A DNA stretch of 64,000 nucleotides from Nocardia vinacea. Lineage in GTDB: Bacteria; Actinomycetota; Actinomycetes; Mycobacteriales; Mycobacteriaceae. The translations under genes and the position numbers were made by a program. A model generated the notes under the pieces. The model was given only the letters and a program-made list of their open reading frames with translations, was not told where the DNA came from and did no database searches. The stretch is taken from assembly GCF_035920345.1 (NCBI RefSeq), contig NZ_CP109149.1, forward strand, positions 930,001-994,000, in the 5' to 3' direction. Shown in pieces: positions 9,431-20,120 of this stretch; positions within the stretch are counted from its first letter, which is position 1, and each line of letters starts with the position of its first letter.

Positions 9431-10348
9431 TTACTGCGGGTGGACGACCATGACCGGGCAATTCGCGGTCTGCACCAGTGTGTTGCTGGTGGAGCCGAGC
9501 AGCAGTCCGCGGAATCCGCCGCGGCCTCGGCTGCCGACCACAACAAGTTGAGCGGACCTCGACCACTCGAGCAGTGCCCGGCGCGGCCTCGACAAGTACA
9601 CCTTGCGGATGACCTGCACGTCCGGGTATTTCTCCTGCCAGCCCGCGAGCTGTTCGGCGAGGATCGCCTGTCCGGCGGTCTCGGCGTCGTGGTCGGTGAT
9701 CGTGTAGGGGAGTCCGGCGAAGCGGTCGTAGTACAGATCGCTCCAGGCGTGCACGGCGACGAGTTGGGTGTTGCGCTCGCTGGATTCGGCGAACGCGGCC
9801 GCCACCGCAGCCGAGCTGACCGGTCCGGCGTCGGCGCCGAGCACAACCGGGCCGATGCGCCGGGTCTGTTGTTCGGTGCCGGTGTCACGGACCGCCACGA
9901 CCGGGCCGCGGCCATGGCTGGCGACGGCGAGCAGTGTCGACCCGAGATGGCTCAGGGTGCCGCCCTCGCCCTGCGCACCGATCGCGACCAGATGCGCGGT
10001 TTCGGACAGCTCGATCAGCAGGTGTGCCGGATTGGCTTCGGAGACTTCGGTTTCCACGGTCAGCGTCGGATCCACTCGGTGAGCCAGGCGACGCGCGGTA
10101 CGGACCAGGTCCGCACCTTCGCGGCGGATCGCATCGATCACCGGGGGCATGATCACGTCGTAGATCCCATAGACGGCCCCGGCGGCAGCGAGGTCCAGGC
10201 CGTGCACGATCCGCAGGCCGCGGCCCCGCTGCGACGCCGTCTCGGCGGCCCATCGGACGGCGAGGTCGGCTGCTTCGGAGCCATCGATGCCGACCACTAT
10301 TTCGGCCGACGCCAGTCGGTGTGGATCATCGTGGTGCTGGGCGGTCAT
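9431..10348 (-). CDS. Universal stress protein, tandem-domain
   Basis: This 305-aa tandem USP starts at ATG 10348 (MTAQHHDDPHRLAS), with AAGGGA about 8 nt upstream. The first domain has GIDGSEAADLAVRWA and a GAQGEGGTLSHLGSTLL loop; the second has LGADAGPVSSAAV and the well-kept loop GSRGRGGFRGLLLGSTS. The weaker glycine pattern of the first domain suggests that only the second binds ATP well. Its C-terminus closely matches the USP relic at about 21955-22074, so that relic came from this type of gene. On the minus strand about 80 bp upstream (10429-10437) a half-site TTCGGGACC resembles half a DosR box. Confidence 0.9.
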   Translation of the reverse strand: MTAQHHDDPHRLASAEIVVGIDGSEAADLAVRWAAETASQRGRGLRIVHGLDLAAAGAVYGIYDVIMPPVIDAIRREGADLVRTARRLAHRVDPTLTVETEVSEANPAHLLIELSETAHLVAIGAQGEGGTLSHLGSTLLAVASHGRGPVVAVRDTGTEQQTRRIGPVVLGADAGPVSSAAVAAAFAESSERNTQLVAVHAWSDLYYDRFAGLPYTITDHDAETAGQAILAEQLAGWQEKYPDVQVIRKVYLSRPRRALLEWSRSAQLVVVGSRGRGGFRGLLLGSTSNTLVQTANCPVMVVHPQ

Positions 10349-10539
10349 GGGCAGTGTCCCTTCGGATTTCGAAAAATCAGCTACCCCGAAGATTAGGAAT
10401 CCGAGGCGGTCCGGCACGCCTGGCGTTGGTCCCGAACCACAGGGCACAAAGGCCGCTCCTGTCGTAGCTGATCCGGCATGCGCGAGCCTGCGCGGTCACA
10501 TGTGCGTGTCGCCTCAGGGCGTGACCGTGTCGGCAGAAC

Positions 10540-12543
<2,004 letters not shown>

Positions 12544-12552
<9 letters not shown>

Positions 12553-13308
12553 TGTTCCGTGCGCTTCGGCAGGTTCGACGAGTGTCATGCCTGCGGTAGC
12601 GCCACCATCGATGACGAATTCCGATCCGGTCGAGAAGGTGGCCTCGTTGACGATGAAGCCGACCATCGCCGCGACCTCCTCTGGTTCGCCGAAACGCGGA
12701 AGCGGCTGGGCCGCAGCAATACTGGTATCGAAGCCAGCCGTCATCGGGGTGTGGATCGGTCCAGGGTGCACCGAGCAGACCCGGACACCGGCGTCGCCGA
12801 GTTCGAGTGCGGCGGCCTTGGTCAACCCGCGCAGGCCCCATTTGCTGGCCACGTAACCGGCGATCCCGGAATAGCCCATCAGACCCGCGGTCGAGGAAAT
12901 GTTGACAATGACACCTCCGCCATTGGCGCGCAGCCGCGGGGCCGCCAGATGCATACCGAGCCAGGCGCCGAACAGATTCACATCGACGACGTGCCGGAAC
13001 ATCGCGGGGGATTCGGACTCGATACCGCCGAAGTCGAGGATGCCCGCATTGTTCACCACAACGGCCAGTGGTCCGAAGTCCGCTTCGGCGTCGTCGAGTA
13101 CCTGTCGCCAACCGTGTTCGTCGGTGACATCGAGGTGCCGGAATATCGCTGTCGGACCGAGGGATTCGGCCGTCGCGGTGCCCTCGGTGTCGAGGAGGTC
13201 GGCCACGACGACGCGCAGGCCGGATTTGACGAGCGTTTGCGCGATGGCCGCGCCGATGCCGTGCGCCCCGCCGGTGACGACGGCGCTTCGGCCATGGAAT
13301 TCGGGCAT
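12544..13308 (-). CDS. Short-chain dehydrogenase/reductase, FabG3/Rv2002-like
   Basis: This 254-aa NAD(P)-dependent dehydrogenase has the Rossmann glycine motif TGGAHGIG, NNAG, the catalytic Ser in NISSTAG, and YVASK (Tyr and Lys). Segments such as DLLDTEG, LDVTD, NNAGILDFGGIE, RGLTKAAALELG and HPGPIHTPMT match the FabG3/Rv2002 hydroxysteroid dehydrogenase group closely. ATG 13308 is preferred because AGGAGG lies 8 nt upstream; the GTG at 13317 abuts that site. It sits divergent from the nitroreductase at 13560 with a DosR-like box pair between them, and its stop overlaps the kinase relic. The substrate is not determinable from sequence. Confidence 0.88.
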
Positions 13309-13406
13309 GGTGCCCACCTCCTGATTGCTGACGCGCAGCGTTTCCTGCTGATGTACTCAGGATTTCGCAACAAGTGCCCCAGCGTGATGGCCGAAGGTCA
13401 TTGATG

Positions 13407-13483
13407 TGACGGGACTTCCGGACCGTCTTCGCGCCCCCCGTTGCCGGCGGCCGACCGTAGCTGGCGTCCGGGAAGTCCCGTCA
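13407..13483. promoter_or_regulatory. Divergent DosR-like operator: inverted box pair
   Basis: TGACGGGACTTCCGG at 13407-13421 is mirrored by CCGGGAAGTCCCGTCA at 13468-13483, so two boxes face each other 46 bp apart. The left box read as GGGACTTCCGGACC matches GGGACTTNNGGCCC at 11 of 12 fixed positions. It lies about 100 bp from the dehydrogenase start on one side, and the right box about 76 bp from the nitroreductase start on the other, as expected for a shared bidirectional activator site. Confidence 0.65.
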
Positions 13484-13559
13484 GGAGGGGGCGTCTTGCT
13501 CTACCTGCGGTATCGCCGGGGTGAGAGCGTGAATTGGGACGAAAGAAGGGATGACGACG

Positions 13560-14480
13560 ATGGACCACGGACTGCCCGATGATCACACCGTGCGGGCGGC
13601 ATTAGCGCTCGCGGTGCGGGCGCCGTCGGTACACAACACCCAACCGTGGCGGTGGCGAATTGCGGACCGCAGCGTCCACCTGTGTCTGGATCCGACCCGG
13701 GCATTGCCCTCGACCGACCTGGACCAACGCGATCTCGTCTTGAGCTGTGGTGCCGCGCTGCATCATCTGCGAGTCGCGTTCGCCGCGCTCGGCTGGTCAG
13801 CGGTAGTGCGACGGCTGCCGAATCCGGCGCAACCGAACCACCTGGCATCGATCGAACCGGTGCGCCATCGGCCGACCCCGAATGAAATCGAGTTGAGCGC
13901 CGCCATCGCCCGCAGGCGAACCGATCGCAGGCTCTTCACTGAGTGGCCGGTGCCGCCCGGGTACCTCGGATTGGTCACCGAGCGCGCGGCGACCCTGGGG
14001 GCGACCGTGCGGCAGGTGACCGACCGGTCGCGCGACTACGTGGTCGAAGCGATGCGGGCCTCGGCGGAGCAGCACGCCGGAGACCCGGAATACCGATTCG
14101 AGCCGGCCGAATGGCGTGACGGACCCGCCACGGCTGCCGTGTCCGCACACGAACCCGACTTTGCCGAACTGCTCGTAGTCGGCACCTCCGCCGACGATCG
14201 GCTCTCGCGATTGTGCGCGGGCGAGGCGTTGAGCGCGGTGCTGCTGACCGCGACGAATGTCGGGTTGGCCACCTGTCTGCTGACCGAACCGCTCGAGACA
14301 CCGACACTGCGGGACCGTGTCCGTGCCGGCGTCCTGGACAATTACGGCTACCCCCAGGCCGTGATCAGAGTCGGCTGGGCACCGACTAGCGATGGACAGT
14401 TACCCCGCACACCTCGTCGGGCGGTCGAGGATGTGTTGGCTCCATCGACGGTAGGGGTCGCCGAGGCGACCGCCTGCTGA
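13560..14480 (+). CDS. Acg-family nitroreductase-like protein (1 of 3)
   Basis: This 306-aa protein belongs to the Acg/Rv3131/Rv3127 family, nitroreductase-fold proteins of the mycobacterial DosR regulon. The hallmark RAPSVHNTQPWRWR is at the N-terminus, with LVLSCGAALHHLR, RRTDRRLFTEWP and CAGEALSAVLLTATNVGLAT following. Acg-type proteins keep FMN binding but lack classical nitroreductase activity, and may act by sequestering flavin. ATG 13560 has GAAGGG about 9 nt upstream; the ATG at 13551 abuts that site. It is more distant from the two minus-strand paralogues than they are from each other. Confidence 0.88.
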   Translation: MDHGLPDDHTVRAALALAVRAPSVHNTQPWRWRIADRSVHLCLDPTRALPSTDLDQRDLVLSCGAALHHLRVAFAALGWSAVVRRLPNPAQPNHLASIEPVRHRPTPNEIELSAAIARRRTDRRLFTEWPVPPGYLGLVTERAATLGATVRQVTDRSRDYVVEAMRASAEQHAGDPEYRFEPAEWRDGPATAAVSAHEPDFAELLVVGTSADDRLSRLCAGEALSAVLLTATNVGLATCLLTEPLETPTLRDRVRAGVLDNYGYPQAVIRVGWAPTSDGQLPRTPRRAVEDVLAPSTVGVAEATAC

Positions 14481-14491
14481 TCGGACTTGGG

Positions 14492-15400
14492 CTACTTCGG
14501 ATCGGGCGATCGCTTTTCCGCCGTCTCCAGGCGTTTTTCCGCGGTCGCCAGGGCAGCCGCCAATCGGTCGCGTGCTTCTCCGGCGACCGCACGTAGCTCG
14601 GGCCGGTCGGTGTGGTGCAGGACCTCGCCGGACAGCAGCAACACCGGGTCGACCGCCTCGACGAGGGTGGTGTCGCCGTCGGTGCGAATCACGACATTGC
14701 ACGGCAGCAGTAGTCCGACGCGGGGATCGGCGGTCAGCGCACGCTGCGCGAGGATCGGGTTGCAGGCGCCGAGAATCAGGTAGTCGTCCATCCGCACACC
14801 GAGCTTCGTGTGCAGCGTGGCGCGCACGTCGATCTCGGTCATAATGCCGAAGCCCTGTTCGGCCAATGCCTTTCGCAGTGCCGAGACGGTGTCGGCGAAC
14901 AGCGCTTGCACCCGCACAGCCAGGGTGGCGGCGATCGGCCGGCGGATCTCGGTCACGAGATCCCCGGGCCGCACGGCGGCGTCCAGTGCCACCAGATACA
15001 CCTCGGTCGGTGGCCCCATCGGTTGATAGTCGGAGGAGCGGATCCAGTTGTCCAACGCGCGGTAGGCGTCACCGATGTGCCGATAGTCGCCGTGGTGCCT
15101 GATGCTTGCGCACAGCGTCGGCTCGGGACGGCGCAAGCTGACTTGTGCAGTGGTGCCGTCGAGTGCGCCGTCGGTCACCGGGAGACCGAAGTCCACCTCG
15201 GTGGTCATACCTGGTCCGAGCATGCCCAGATACGTCGTCGATGGTGGTCCGATCGGCGCGATTCCGGTGCGTTCGGCCAACTCGTAGAGTGCTCGCATCC
15301 CCTCGCGGATGTCGTCGCCGGCATGGTCGCCGTGCACTGAGCGGCGCAGTTCGAGCACGGTGGTGGTGTTCGATTCGACGACCTCGACCCGATATGACAT
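14492..15400 (-). CDS. GyrI-like domain fused to DUF302 protein
   Basis: This 302-aa protein has an N-terminal GyrI-like small-molecule-binding region (about 1-150, with VLELRRSVHGDHAGDDI and GPPSTTYLGM) and a C-terminal DUF302 domain (about 165-260, with VSALRKALAEQGFGIMTEID, TKLGVRMDDYLILGACNP and LLLPCNVVI). The last 40 residues form a charged helix (AVAGEARDRLAAALATAEKR). ATG 15400 has GAGG about 9 nt upstream. It starts 8 nt after the stop of the flavodoxin-domain gene, so they form one operon, and it converges with the nitroreductase at 14480. A ligand-sensing or redox role is possible; the function is not established. Confidence 0.82.
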   Translation of the reverse strand: MSYRVEVVESNTTTVLELRRSVHGDHAGDDIREGMRALYELAERTGIAPIGPPSTTYLGMLGPGMTTEVDFGLPVTDGALDGTTAQVSLRRPEPTLCASIRHHGDYRHIGDAYRALDNWIRSSDYQPMGPPTEVYLVALDAAVRPGDLVTEIRRPIAATLAVRVQALFADTVSALRKALAEQGFGIMTEIDVRATLHTKLGVRMDDYLILGACNPILAQRALTADPRVGLLLPCNVVIRTDGDTTLVEAVDPVLLLSGEVLHHTDRPELRAVAGEARDRLAAALATAEKRLETAEKRSPDPK

Positions 15401-15408
15401 CGCTGGCC

Positions 15409-15936
15409 TCAGGACCGGTGCGCGATGTGGTCGAGTTCGGCGCGGGCGAGGCGATCTGCCCAAGCCGGCGCGCGCTCCAATTCGCCCGGCGTGACCGGGC
15501 CGAGGATGCCGTCGACGAGGAAGTCCACCGGTCGGTCGACGAGCTCATAACCCAGGCGCCGCAACCGTTTTCCGGCACCACGTGCGGCCGATCCCGGTAA
15601 CCAGGAGGGTTTCGCGGCCTTGGTGGCGAAGGCGGCGGCCCGGGAGCCCGGCGGCACCGGCAGTGCCGCGTCGAGCCATTCGCGCATGCCGATATCGACC
15701 GCGACCGGCGCCTCGGTCCGGCTCGCCGCGTCGCGCCGAGTCCGAGTCCGGCTCATCCCGAGGGCGTGTGTCGGGGCACCGACCACCAGCAGATCCACCG
15801 TCGGCTCGGGGCGCTGGGCGGCGGCGGCCACATCCAACACCTCCACCTCGCCGTATTCGCCCAATGCCGCTGCGATGGCCTTGGCGATGGCAGCGGTGTT
15901 GCCGAACATCGACTCGTAGACGACCCGGATCCGCAT
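15409..15936 (-). CDS. Flavodoxin-domain protein (paralogue A)
   Basis: This 175-aa protein starts with the flavodoxin FMN-phosphate loop YESMFGNTAAIAKAIA and has the second loop VVGAPTHALGMSRTRTR. The C-terminal half (AAAFATKAAKPSWLPGSAA, RLRRLGYELV) is conserved with the paralogue at 23986-24513 along the whole length, which marks a gene duplication inside the island. AGGAGA lies about 8 nt before ATG 15936. It leads the operon with the GyrI-DUF302 gene. A DosR-like box lies about 100 bp upstream. It is probably an FMN electron carrier; its redox partner is unknown. Confidence 0.85.
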   Translation of the reverse strand: MRIRVVYESMFGNTAAIAKAIAAALGEYGEVEVLDVAAAAQRPEPTVDLLVVGAPTHALGMSRTRTRRDAASRTEAPVAVDIGMREWLDAALPVPPGSRAAAFATKAAKPSWLPGSAARGAGKRLRRLGYELVDRPVDFLVDGILGPVTPGELERAPAWADRLARAELDHIAHRS

Positions 15937-16033
15937 CTCGGTCTCCTCTGCGCTGCTACCTGCGGAAACTCCTGCGCACTCGACGCTACGGCCGCCCGAC
16001 GGCCGCGCACAGTGCCGAACCGACGCAGGCGGA

Positions 16034-16047
16034 GGGACTTTCGACCA
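16034..16047. promoter_or_regulatory. DosR-box-like site
   Basis: GGGACTTTCGACCA matches GGGACTTNNGGCCC at 10 of 12 fixed positions. It lies 98 bp upstream of the flavodoxin gene (minus) and 14 bp before the acyl-carrier-like relic (plus). Confidence 0.5.
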
Positions 16048-16060
16048 TCCCGTACCCGAC

Positions 16061-16264
16061 TTGCCGACCGCGGTCGCGGACTACCGGGCGTACGAAGGTC
16101 GGTGGACCCCGAACAGCGAACCTTTCCGCACCGCCCTGGATCTCGACTCCCGCACCTTCGTCGAAAAGCTCACCCGCGCAACCGGAGTCCGCATCAATGA
16201 GGCTGACTACCCGCACGTGGCCTCGATCGACTCCTGCGCCGACTTCCTCGCCACGGCCGGATAG
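16061..16264 (+). pseudogene. Acyl-carrier-protein C-terminal remnant
   Basis: A 67-codon frame beginning at a TTG reads FRTALDLDSRTFVEKL then TGVRINEADYPHVASIDSC and ends FLATAG. This is the second half of a small acyl-carrier-like protein: LDLDS holds the phosphopantetheine-type serine, and the DYP...DSC ending is typical of stand-alone ACPs found near USP genes. The first helix of an ACP is missing and no ribosome site precedes the TTG, so the gene is probably 5'-truncated, although the serine survives. A DosR-like box lies directly upstream. Confidence 0.6.
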
Positions 16265-16289
16265 CGCAACGAACGACGGGCGCCATCGG

Positions 16290-17282
16290 TCAAGACGAAC
16301 GGACCTCGAGAACCTCGTCGAGTGGTCGTCGTGGTGTCGGGGCCGATGCGGTGTCCTCGGGTGCGATGCCGATGCGGACGATGACCTGGGGGAAGTCCCG
16401 GTGGGGGATCAGGTCGGTGATCACCGAGCGGCTGGCGGCGAGTTCGGTGATGTGGGTCAGTGCGCAGGTGGCCAGGCCCCGGGCGGTGCATTCGAGCAGC
16501 ACCTCCGAGAGAGCCTCGCCGGTATGCAGCCACTGTGCCGGGGTATCGCCGAGGGTGCTGAGCACCACCAGCCGGGCCTTGTCCTCTAGGTCGTCTCGGC
16601 GGGCCGAATACGGGGAAGAGGGGAAAGTACGTCCGACATCGACCCTGGCGGCTTCGGCATCCGATACCAGCGCGGCCACGGGGATGCCCTCAAGGACCTC
16701 GGAATGTCCGGCCCACCAATGTAATTCGTTCTGGTAGTCCATATCGTAACGGCGCAACGCCGTGGCATGCTCGGTGGCCGCGGCCAGTCGGGGCCTGCTG
16801 CTGTCGGCGATTTCGTCGACCGCCACGTGATGTGGTCGCGCCAGTTCGCGCACGGCGCCCAGCACGTCGTGCCAGCCGTCCGGCGCCAGCATCGGCAGCC
16901 GGTCGGTGCGGCGCCGGTGGATGGCGCGCACCCGTCCGGCCGCCGTGTTCAGCGCACCGGGCCACGGCCGGAACTCCAGCGTGGCCAAAAGGTCCGGCAG
17001 ATCGGGTTCCGGGAATCGGGTGACCTGGGCAAACCAGCCCATCGACAGGAATGCCAGACGCGCGTGGTCGAGCACCGCGCCACAGCTGATCACCAGCTGC
17101 CTGCCGAGCGGATCCGCCGATTGCAGCAGCCGATCGGTATCGCTGCGCAGTTGCAGTCGCGCGCCGTCGAACATCCAGCACCATGGCTGGGTGTTGTGCA
17201 CCGATGGGGCCCGGGAGGCGAGCTTCAGCGCCATCCGCACGGTCCTCCGATCGGGTGCGCTCGCACGATCACTTGCGTTCAT
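16290..17282 (-). CDS. Acg-family nitroreductase-like protein (2 of 3)
   Basis: This 330-aa Acg-type protein shows RAPSVHNTQPWCWMFDG, LGRQLVISCGAVLDHAR, the WWAGHSEVLEGIP loop and HTGEALSEVLLECTARGLAT. It aligns along its full length with the neighbour at 17581-18585, so the two are tandem duplicates. ATG 17282 is chosen because the family-type N-terminus (MNASDRASAPDRRTVRMAL) begins here; the upstream frame is not family-like. The protein probably binds FMN in the cytoplasm; catalysis is uncertain because characterised Acg proteins are poor nitroreductases. An hspX-type DosR box lies about 60 bp upstream. Confidence 0.88.
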   Translation of the reverse strand: MNASDRASAPDRRTVRMALKLASRAPSVHNTQPWCWMFDGARLQLRSDTDRLLQSADPLGRQLVISCGAVLDHARLAFLSMGWFAQVTRFPEPDLPDLLATLEFRPWPGALNTAAGRVRAIHRRRTDRLPMLAPDGWHDVLGAVRELARPHHVAVDEIADSSRPRLAAATEHATALRRYDMDYQNELHWWAGHSEVLEGIPVAALVSDAEAARVDVGRTFPSSPYSARRDDLEDKARLVVLSTLGDTPAQWLHTGEALSEVLLECTARGLATCALTHITELAASRSVITDLIPHRDFPQVIVRIGIAPEDTASAPTPRRPLDEVLEVRSS

Positions 17283-17340
17283 ATTCCGAGTCTCACCTTC
17301 GGGGCCCGACCACCACGACGGGCATTGCGCACCTATCCGG

Positions 17341-17354
17341 GGGTCCATGGTCAC
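17341..17354 (-). promoter_or_regulatory. hspX-type DosR-box-like site
   Basis: GGGTCCATGGTCAC differs at 2 of 14 positions from GGGTCAATGGTCCC, which I recall as a DosR site of M. tuberculosis hspX. It lies 59 bp upstream of the Acg-like gene starting at 17282. Confidence 0.5.
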
Positions 17355-17580
17355 CGACGCACCGGCACACCACTCGCCTGACCTCCGTCTGGACGGGTGA
17401 TCACCAGGCCACGTGGCGTCAGGGGGGGCACCGCGATAGCTGGAGCGCGAAGCACGTGGCATGTCGGTGGCGCTGGACTGCGAGGCCATTCCGGTACCGG
17501 GGTTCGCGGCGCGGCCGATGTCACCGATCACGGCGACATGAAGTTCCCGCTGCCGCCCCATCGTCGTTGCCGTAGTCGGC

Positions 17581-18585
17581 TCAGCGGTGGTTCATTGTCA
17601 GAATGTCGGTCAGCGGGCGGCGCGGCGTCGGCGGGGTCTGCGGCTCGTCGTCGGGTGCGGTGCCGACGCGGATCACGACCTGTGGGATACCAGGGTGAGG
17701 CAGCATCCCCGCGATAGCCTTGCGGCCCGAAGGCATCTCGGTGATGTGGGTCAGCGCGCAGGTCGCCGATCCGGCCGCGGTGCATTCCAGTAGCACGGCG
17801 GAGAGTGCCTCACCGGTGTGCAGCCAGGCTGTCACGGATTCGCGGGGCGAGCTGAGTACCAGGAGTCGTGCCTGGTCCTCGAGGCTGTCGCGGCGCGCGG
17901 AATGCGGTGCTGAGGGAAAGGTGCGCCCGACACCGACGCGGGCGAATTCGGCGGCGGAGATCAGAGCCTCACACGGGATACCCTCCGGATCGCCGGAATG
18001 GCCAGCCCACCAATGCAATTCGGTCTGATACTCGGTGTCGTAGCGGCGTACCGCAGTGACGTTCTCGGAGGCCACCGCGAGGTTCGTATAGGCGCTCTCG
18101 TCCAGGACGTCGAGTTCGAGGTCGTGGGGTGTTACCAGCATCCGCGCAGTGTGCATGAGCTGTGCCAAGTTCGAGGGTGCGAACAGCGGCAGCCGGTCGG
18201 TGTGTCGGTGCTCGATGGCGCGGGCGCGGGCCAGCACACCCATCGGGGGATCCGGCCACGGCCGGAACTCGATAACCGCCAGATAATCAGAGCGTTGCGT
18301 ATCGGGCAGCCGTGTGGTGTCGGTGTGCCACCCGTTGGCGGCGAACGCGGTGCGCACGTGGTGCAGCATCGCGCCACAGCTGATCACCACTTGTCTGCCG
18401 AGCGGGTCGGTCGAGGTCAGTAATCGGTCGTTGTCGCGGTAGAGGTGCAGCCGGACGCCGTCGAATACCCAGCGCCACGGCTGAGTGTTGTGCACCGACG
18501 GTGCCCGGCCGGCCGAACGCATAGCTGCCAGCACCGTCGGATGGTCCGGCCCGGAATGAACTGGGGTAGTGCCGCTGTCGGTCAT
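17581..18585 (-). CDS. Acg-family nitroreductase-like protein (3 of 3)
   Basis: This 334-aa Acg-type protein shows RAPSVHNTQPWRWVFDG, LGRQVVISCGAMLHHVR, WWAGHSGDPEGIP and HTGEALSAVLLECTAAGSAT. It is the tandem duplicate of the gene at 16290. The first codons (MTDSGTTP) lie inside an 88-bp block repeated near 22066, where the same start MTDNG now leads into a USP relic. The promoter region upstream carries paired DosR-like boxes shared with the divergent USP gene. Confidence 0.88.
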   Translation of the reverse strand: MTDSGTTPVHSGPDHPTVLAAMRSAGRAPSVHNTQPWRWVFDGVRLHLYRDNDRLLTSTDPLGRQVVISCGAMLHHVRTAFAANGWHTDTTRLPDTQRSDYLAVIEFRPWPDPPMGVLARARAIEHRHTDRLPLFAPSNLAQLMHTARMLVTPHDLELDVLDESAYTNLAVASENVTAVRRYDTEYQTELHWWAGHSGDPEGIPCEALISAAEFARVGVGRTFPSAPHSARRDSLEDQARLLVLSSPRESVTAWLHTGEALSAVLLECTAAGSATCALTHITEMPSGRKAIAGMLPHPGIPQVVIRVGTAPDDEPQTPPTPRRPLTDILTMNHR

Positions 18586-18656
18586 GGCTTCGAGTGTTGT
18601 CCGACCGCGTGCCGGTCGATATGGGCCTTACTCCCGTTCCCGAAGGCCCATGGTCA
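18569..18656. repeat. 88-bp duplicated promoter block, copy A, with paired DosR-like boxes
   Basis: This block aligns without gaps to 22066-22153. It contains the start codon of the Acg-like gene (18583-18585), a GGGCCTTAC box from 18623, CCCGTTCC, and a second box ending CCATGGTCA. ATGGGCCTT (18621-18629) and AAGGCCCAT (18643-18651) form a perfect inverted repeat. It lies 36 bp from the Acg-like start and about 170 bp from the divergent USP start. Confidence 0.7.
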
Positions 18657-18740
18657 TCGCCGTAGGTATAGGCACCGCCTCGGCTGGGGCCTGGTCCCCT
18701 TTGGCGGGTATCGCGACGGTTGGATTCGGACCGATCGGCA
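18657..18740 (-). pseudogene. Small SRPBCC-gene relic
   Basis: The minus strand reads GPSRGGAYTY next to the promoter block, matching the GPGRGGAYTYDWIEN core of the SRPBCC gene at 22151-22831. Only about 25 codons resemble it. Together with the 88-bp repeat this indicates that both loci once had the order SRPBCC, promoter, downstream gene. Confidence 0.45.
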
Positions 18741-18825
18741 CGCTGAACAGGTCTTTCGACCCTTTCTGCGATCACCGCGCGCTGCGAGCGTTGCATCGGA
18801 TGGCACATCCGATCAGGAGAGCACG

Positions 18826-19728
18826 ATGCCCAGCAAAACCCATACGCACGCCGTCGCGGCCGACGCGCCGATCGTGGTCGCGGTCGACGGTTCGACCATT
18901 TCCCGGCAGGCGGTGGCATGGGCGGCGGTCGATGCCGCCCTGCACCGGTGCCACCTGGAGATCGTGACGTCGTTCGCGATCCCGTACGGATTCGGCCCGT
19001 CGATGACGCTCACCCAGGACGATCTCGACCAACTGCGCGCCGATGCGGAGCGGGTGCTCGACGATGCGACGCGAGTGGCGCGGGCGGCCGCACCCGATGT
19101 GGCACTGTCCATCTCCACCGAAGCGATCGACGAGCCGATAACCCCGGCGCTGCTGGCCCGATCCGAACAGGCCAGAATGCTGGTCGTCGGCGGCCGCGGA
19201 CTCGGCGCCGTACGCCGCGTGCTGCTCGGCTCGGTCAGCGCCGCGGTTGCCCGGCACGCCCACAGTCCGGTCACCGTGGTGCACACCACCTCGGCCACCG
19301 ACGCGATCTCGGCATGCAAGCCGGTGCTGGTCGGCGTCGACGGCACACCGAACAGCATGCCGGCCATCGAATTGGCCTTCGAGGAGGCGTCCCGGCGCAA
19401 GGTCAGTCTCATCGCGCTGCATGCCTGGAGCGACACCAGTGGACTTGCCCTGTCCGAGGTCAGCTGGCCGGGCATAGCGAACGCCGAGGACACACTCTTC
19501 GCCGAAAGCCTGGCAGACTGGACCGACGGCTATCCCGATGTCTCGGTACGCCGAGTCCTGATGTGCGACAACCCGGCGCGCGCCCTTCTGGAGGAGGCGA
19601 ACAACGCCCAACTTGTCGTCGTCGGCAGCCACGGGCGCGGCGGCTTCGGTGGCAGGCTGCATGGTTCGACCAGCACCGCCCTCCTGCACTCGGTGCGATG
19701 CCCGATCAGCATCGTGCGAGGCGAATAG
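18826..19728 (+). CDS. Universal stress protein, tandem-domain
   Basis: This 300-aa tandem USP has AVDGSTISRQAVAWA and GGRGLGAVRRVLLGSVS in domain 1, and GVDGTPNSMPA and GSHGRGGFGGRLHGSTS in domain 2. AGGAGA lies 5 nt before ATG 18826. It resembles the USP at 8521 most closely (AVARHAH-P-AV after domain 1). It is divergent from the Acg-like gene at 17581-18585 and shares with it a promoter region with paired DosR-like boxes, so joint induction is likely. Confidence 0.9.
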   Translation: MPSKTHTHAVAADAPIVVAVDGSTISRQAVAWAAVDAALHRCHLEIVTSFAIPYGFGPSMTLTQDDLDQLRADAERVLDDATRVARAAAPDVALSISTEAIDEPITPALLARSEQARMLVVGGRGLGAVRRVLLGSVSAAVARHAHSPVTVVHTTSATDAISACKPVLVGVDGTPNSMPAIELAFEEASRRKVSLIALHAWSDTSGLALSEVSWPGIANAEDTLFAESLADWTDGYPDVSVRRVLMCDNPARALLEEANNAQLVVVGSHGRGGFGGRLHGSTSTALLHSVRCPISIVRGE

Positions 19729-20120
19729 CGCCGCCGAGATCGGTGAGCCACGAGAGCCCTGCCGCCACCCATAACAACAGCGCCAGCGGTGACTGAGCTG
19801 CCCGATCAGTTCGCTCCGGCACCTCGTCAGCCCGGCCCGGTTGTCGCCTCATCACGCACGGCCCCGATCACGTTGCCTCCACACAACTCGCGGTCGTTGA
19901 CAAATTGCCCATGTTGCAACGCTGGAAAATGGGGCTGTCCTGGTAAGGGGCGAAAGTCCTTCCTGGTCTCACCGGACCGCGAATTCTCGCCGACCCCATT
20001 ACATCCGCCCAGGCGTCTAGACCACGACCAAAGCCACGCCCGAACAGGACTAAAGACCGCATCGTGGACCGGTCGACCAGCGGATCGTGGACGTGTCAGA
20101 ACAAGCCGGAGGGAATGAGT
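19729..20120. other. Intergenic region with two DosR-like boxes
   Basis: No gene is supported. Two box-like sites precede the AhpD-like gene: AGGACTTTCGCCCC read on the minus strand at 19947-19960 (10 of 12 fixed positions of GGGACTTNNGGCCC) and AGGACTAAAGACCG at 20046-20059 (11 of 14 positions of the palindrome GGGACTWWAGTCCC), 62 bp before the start. Confidence 0.5.
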
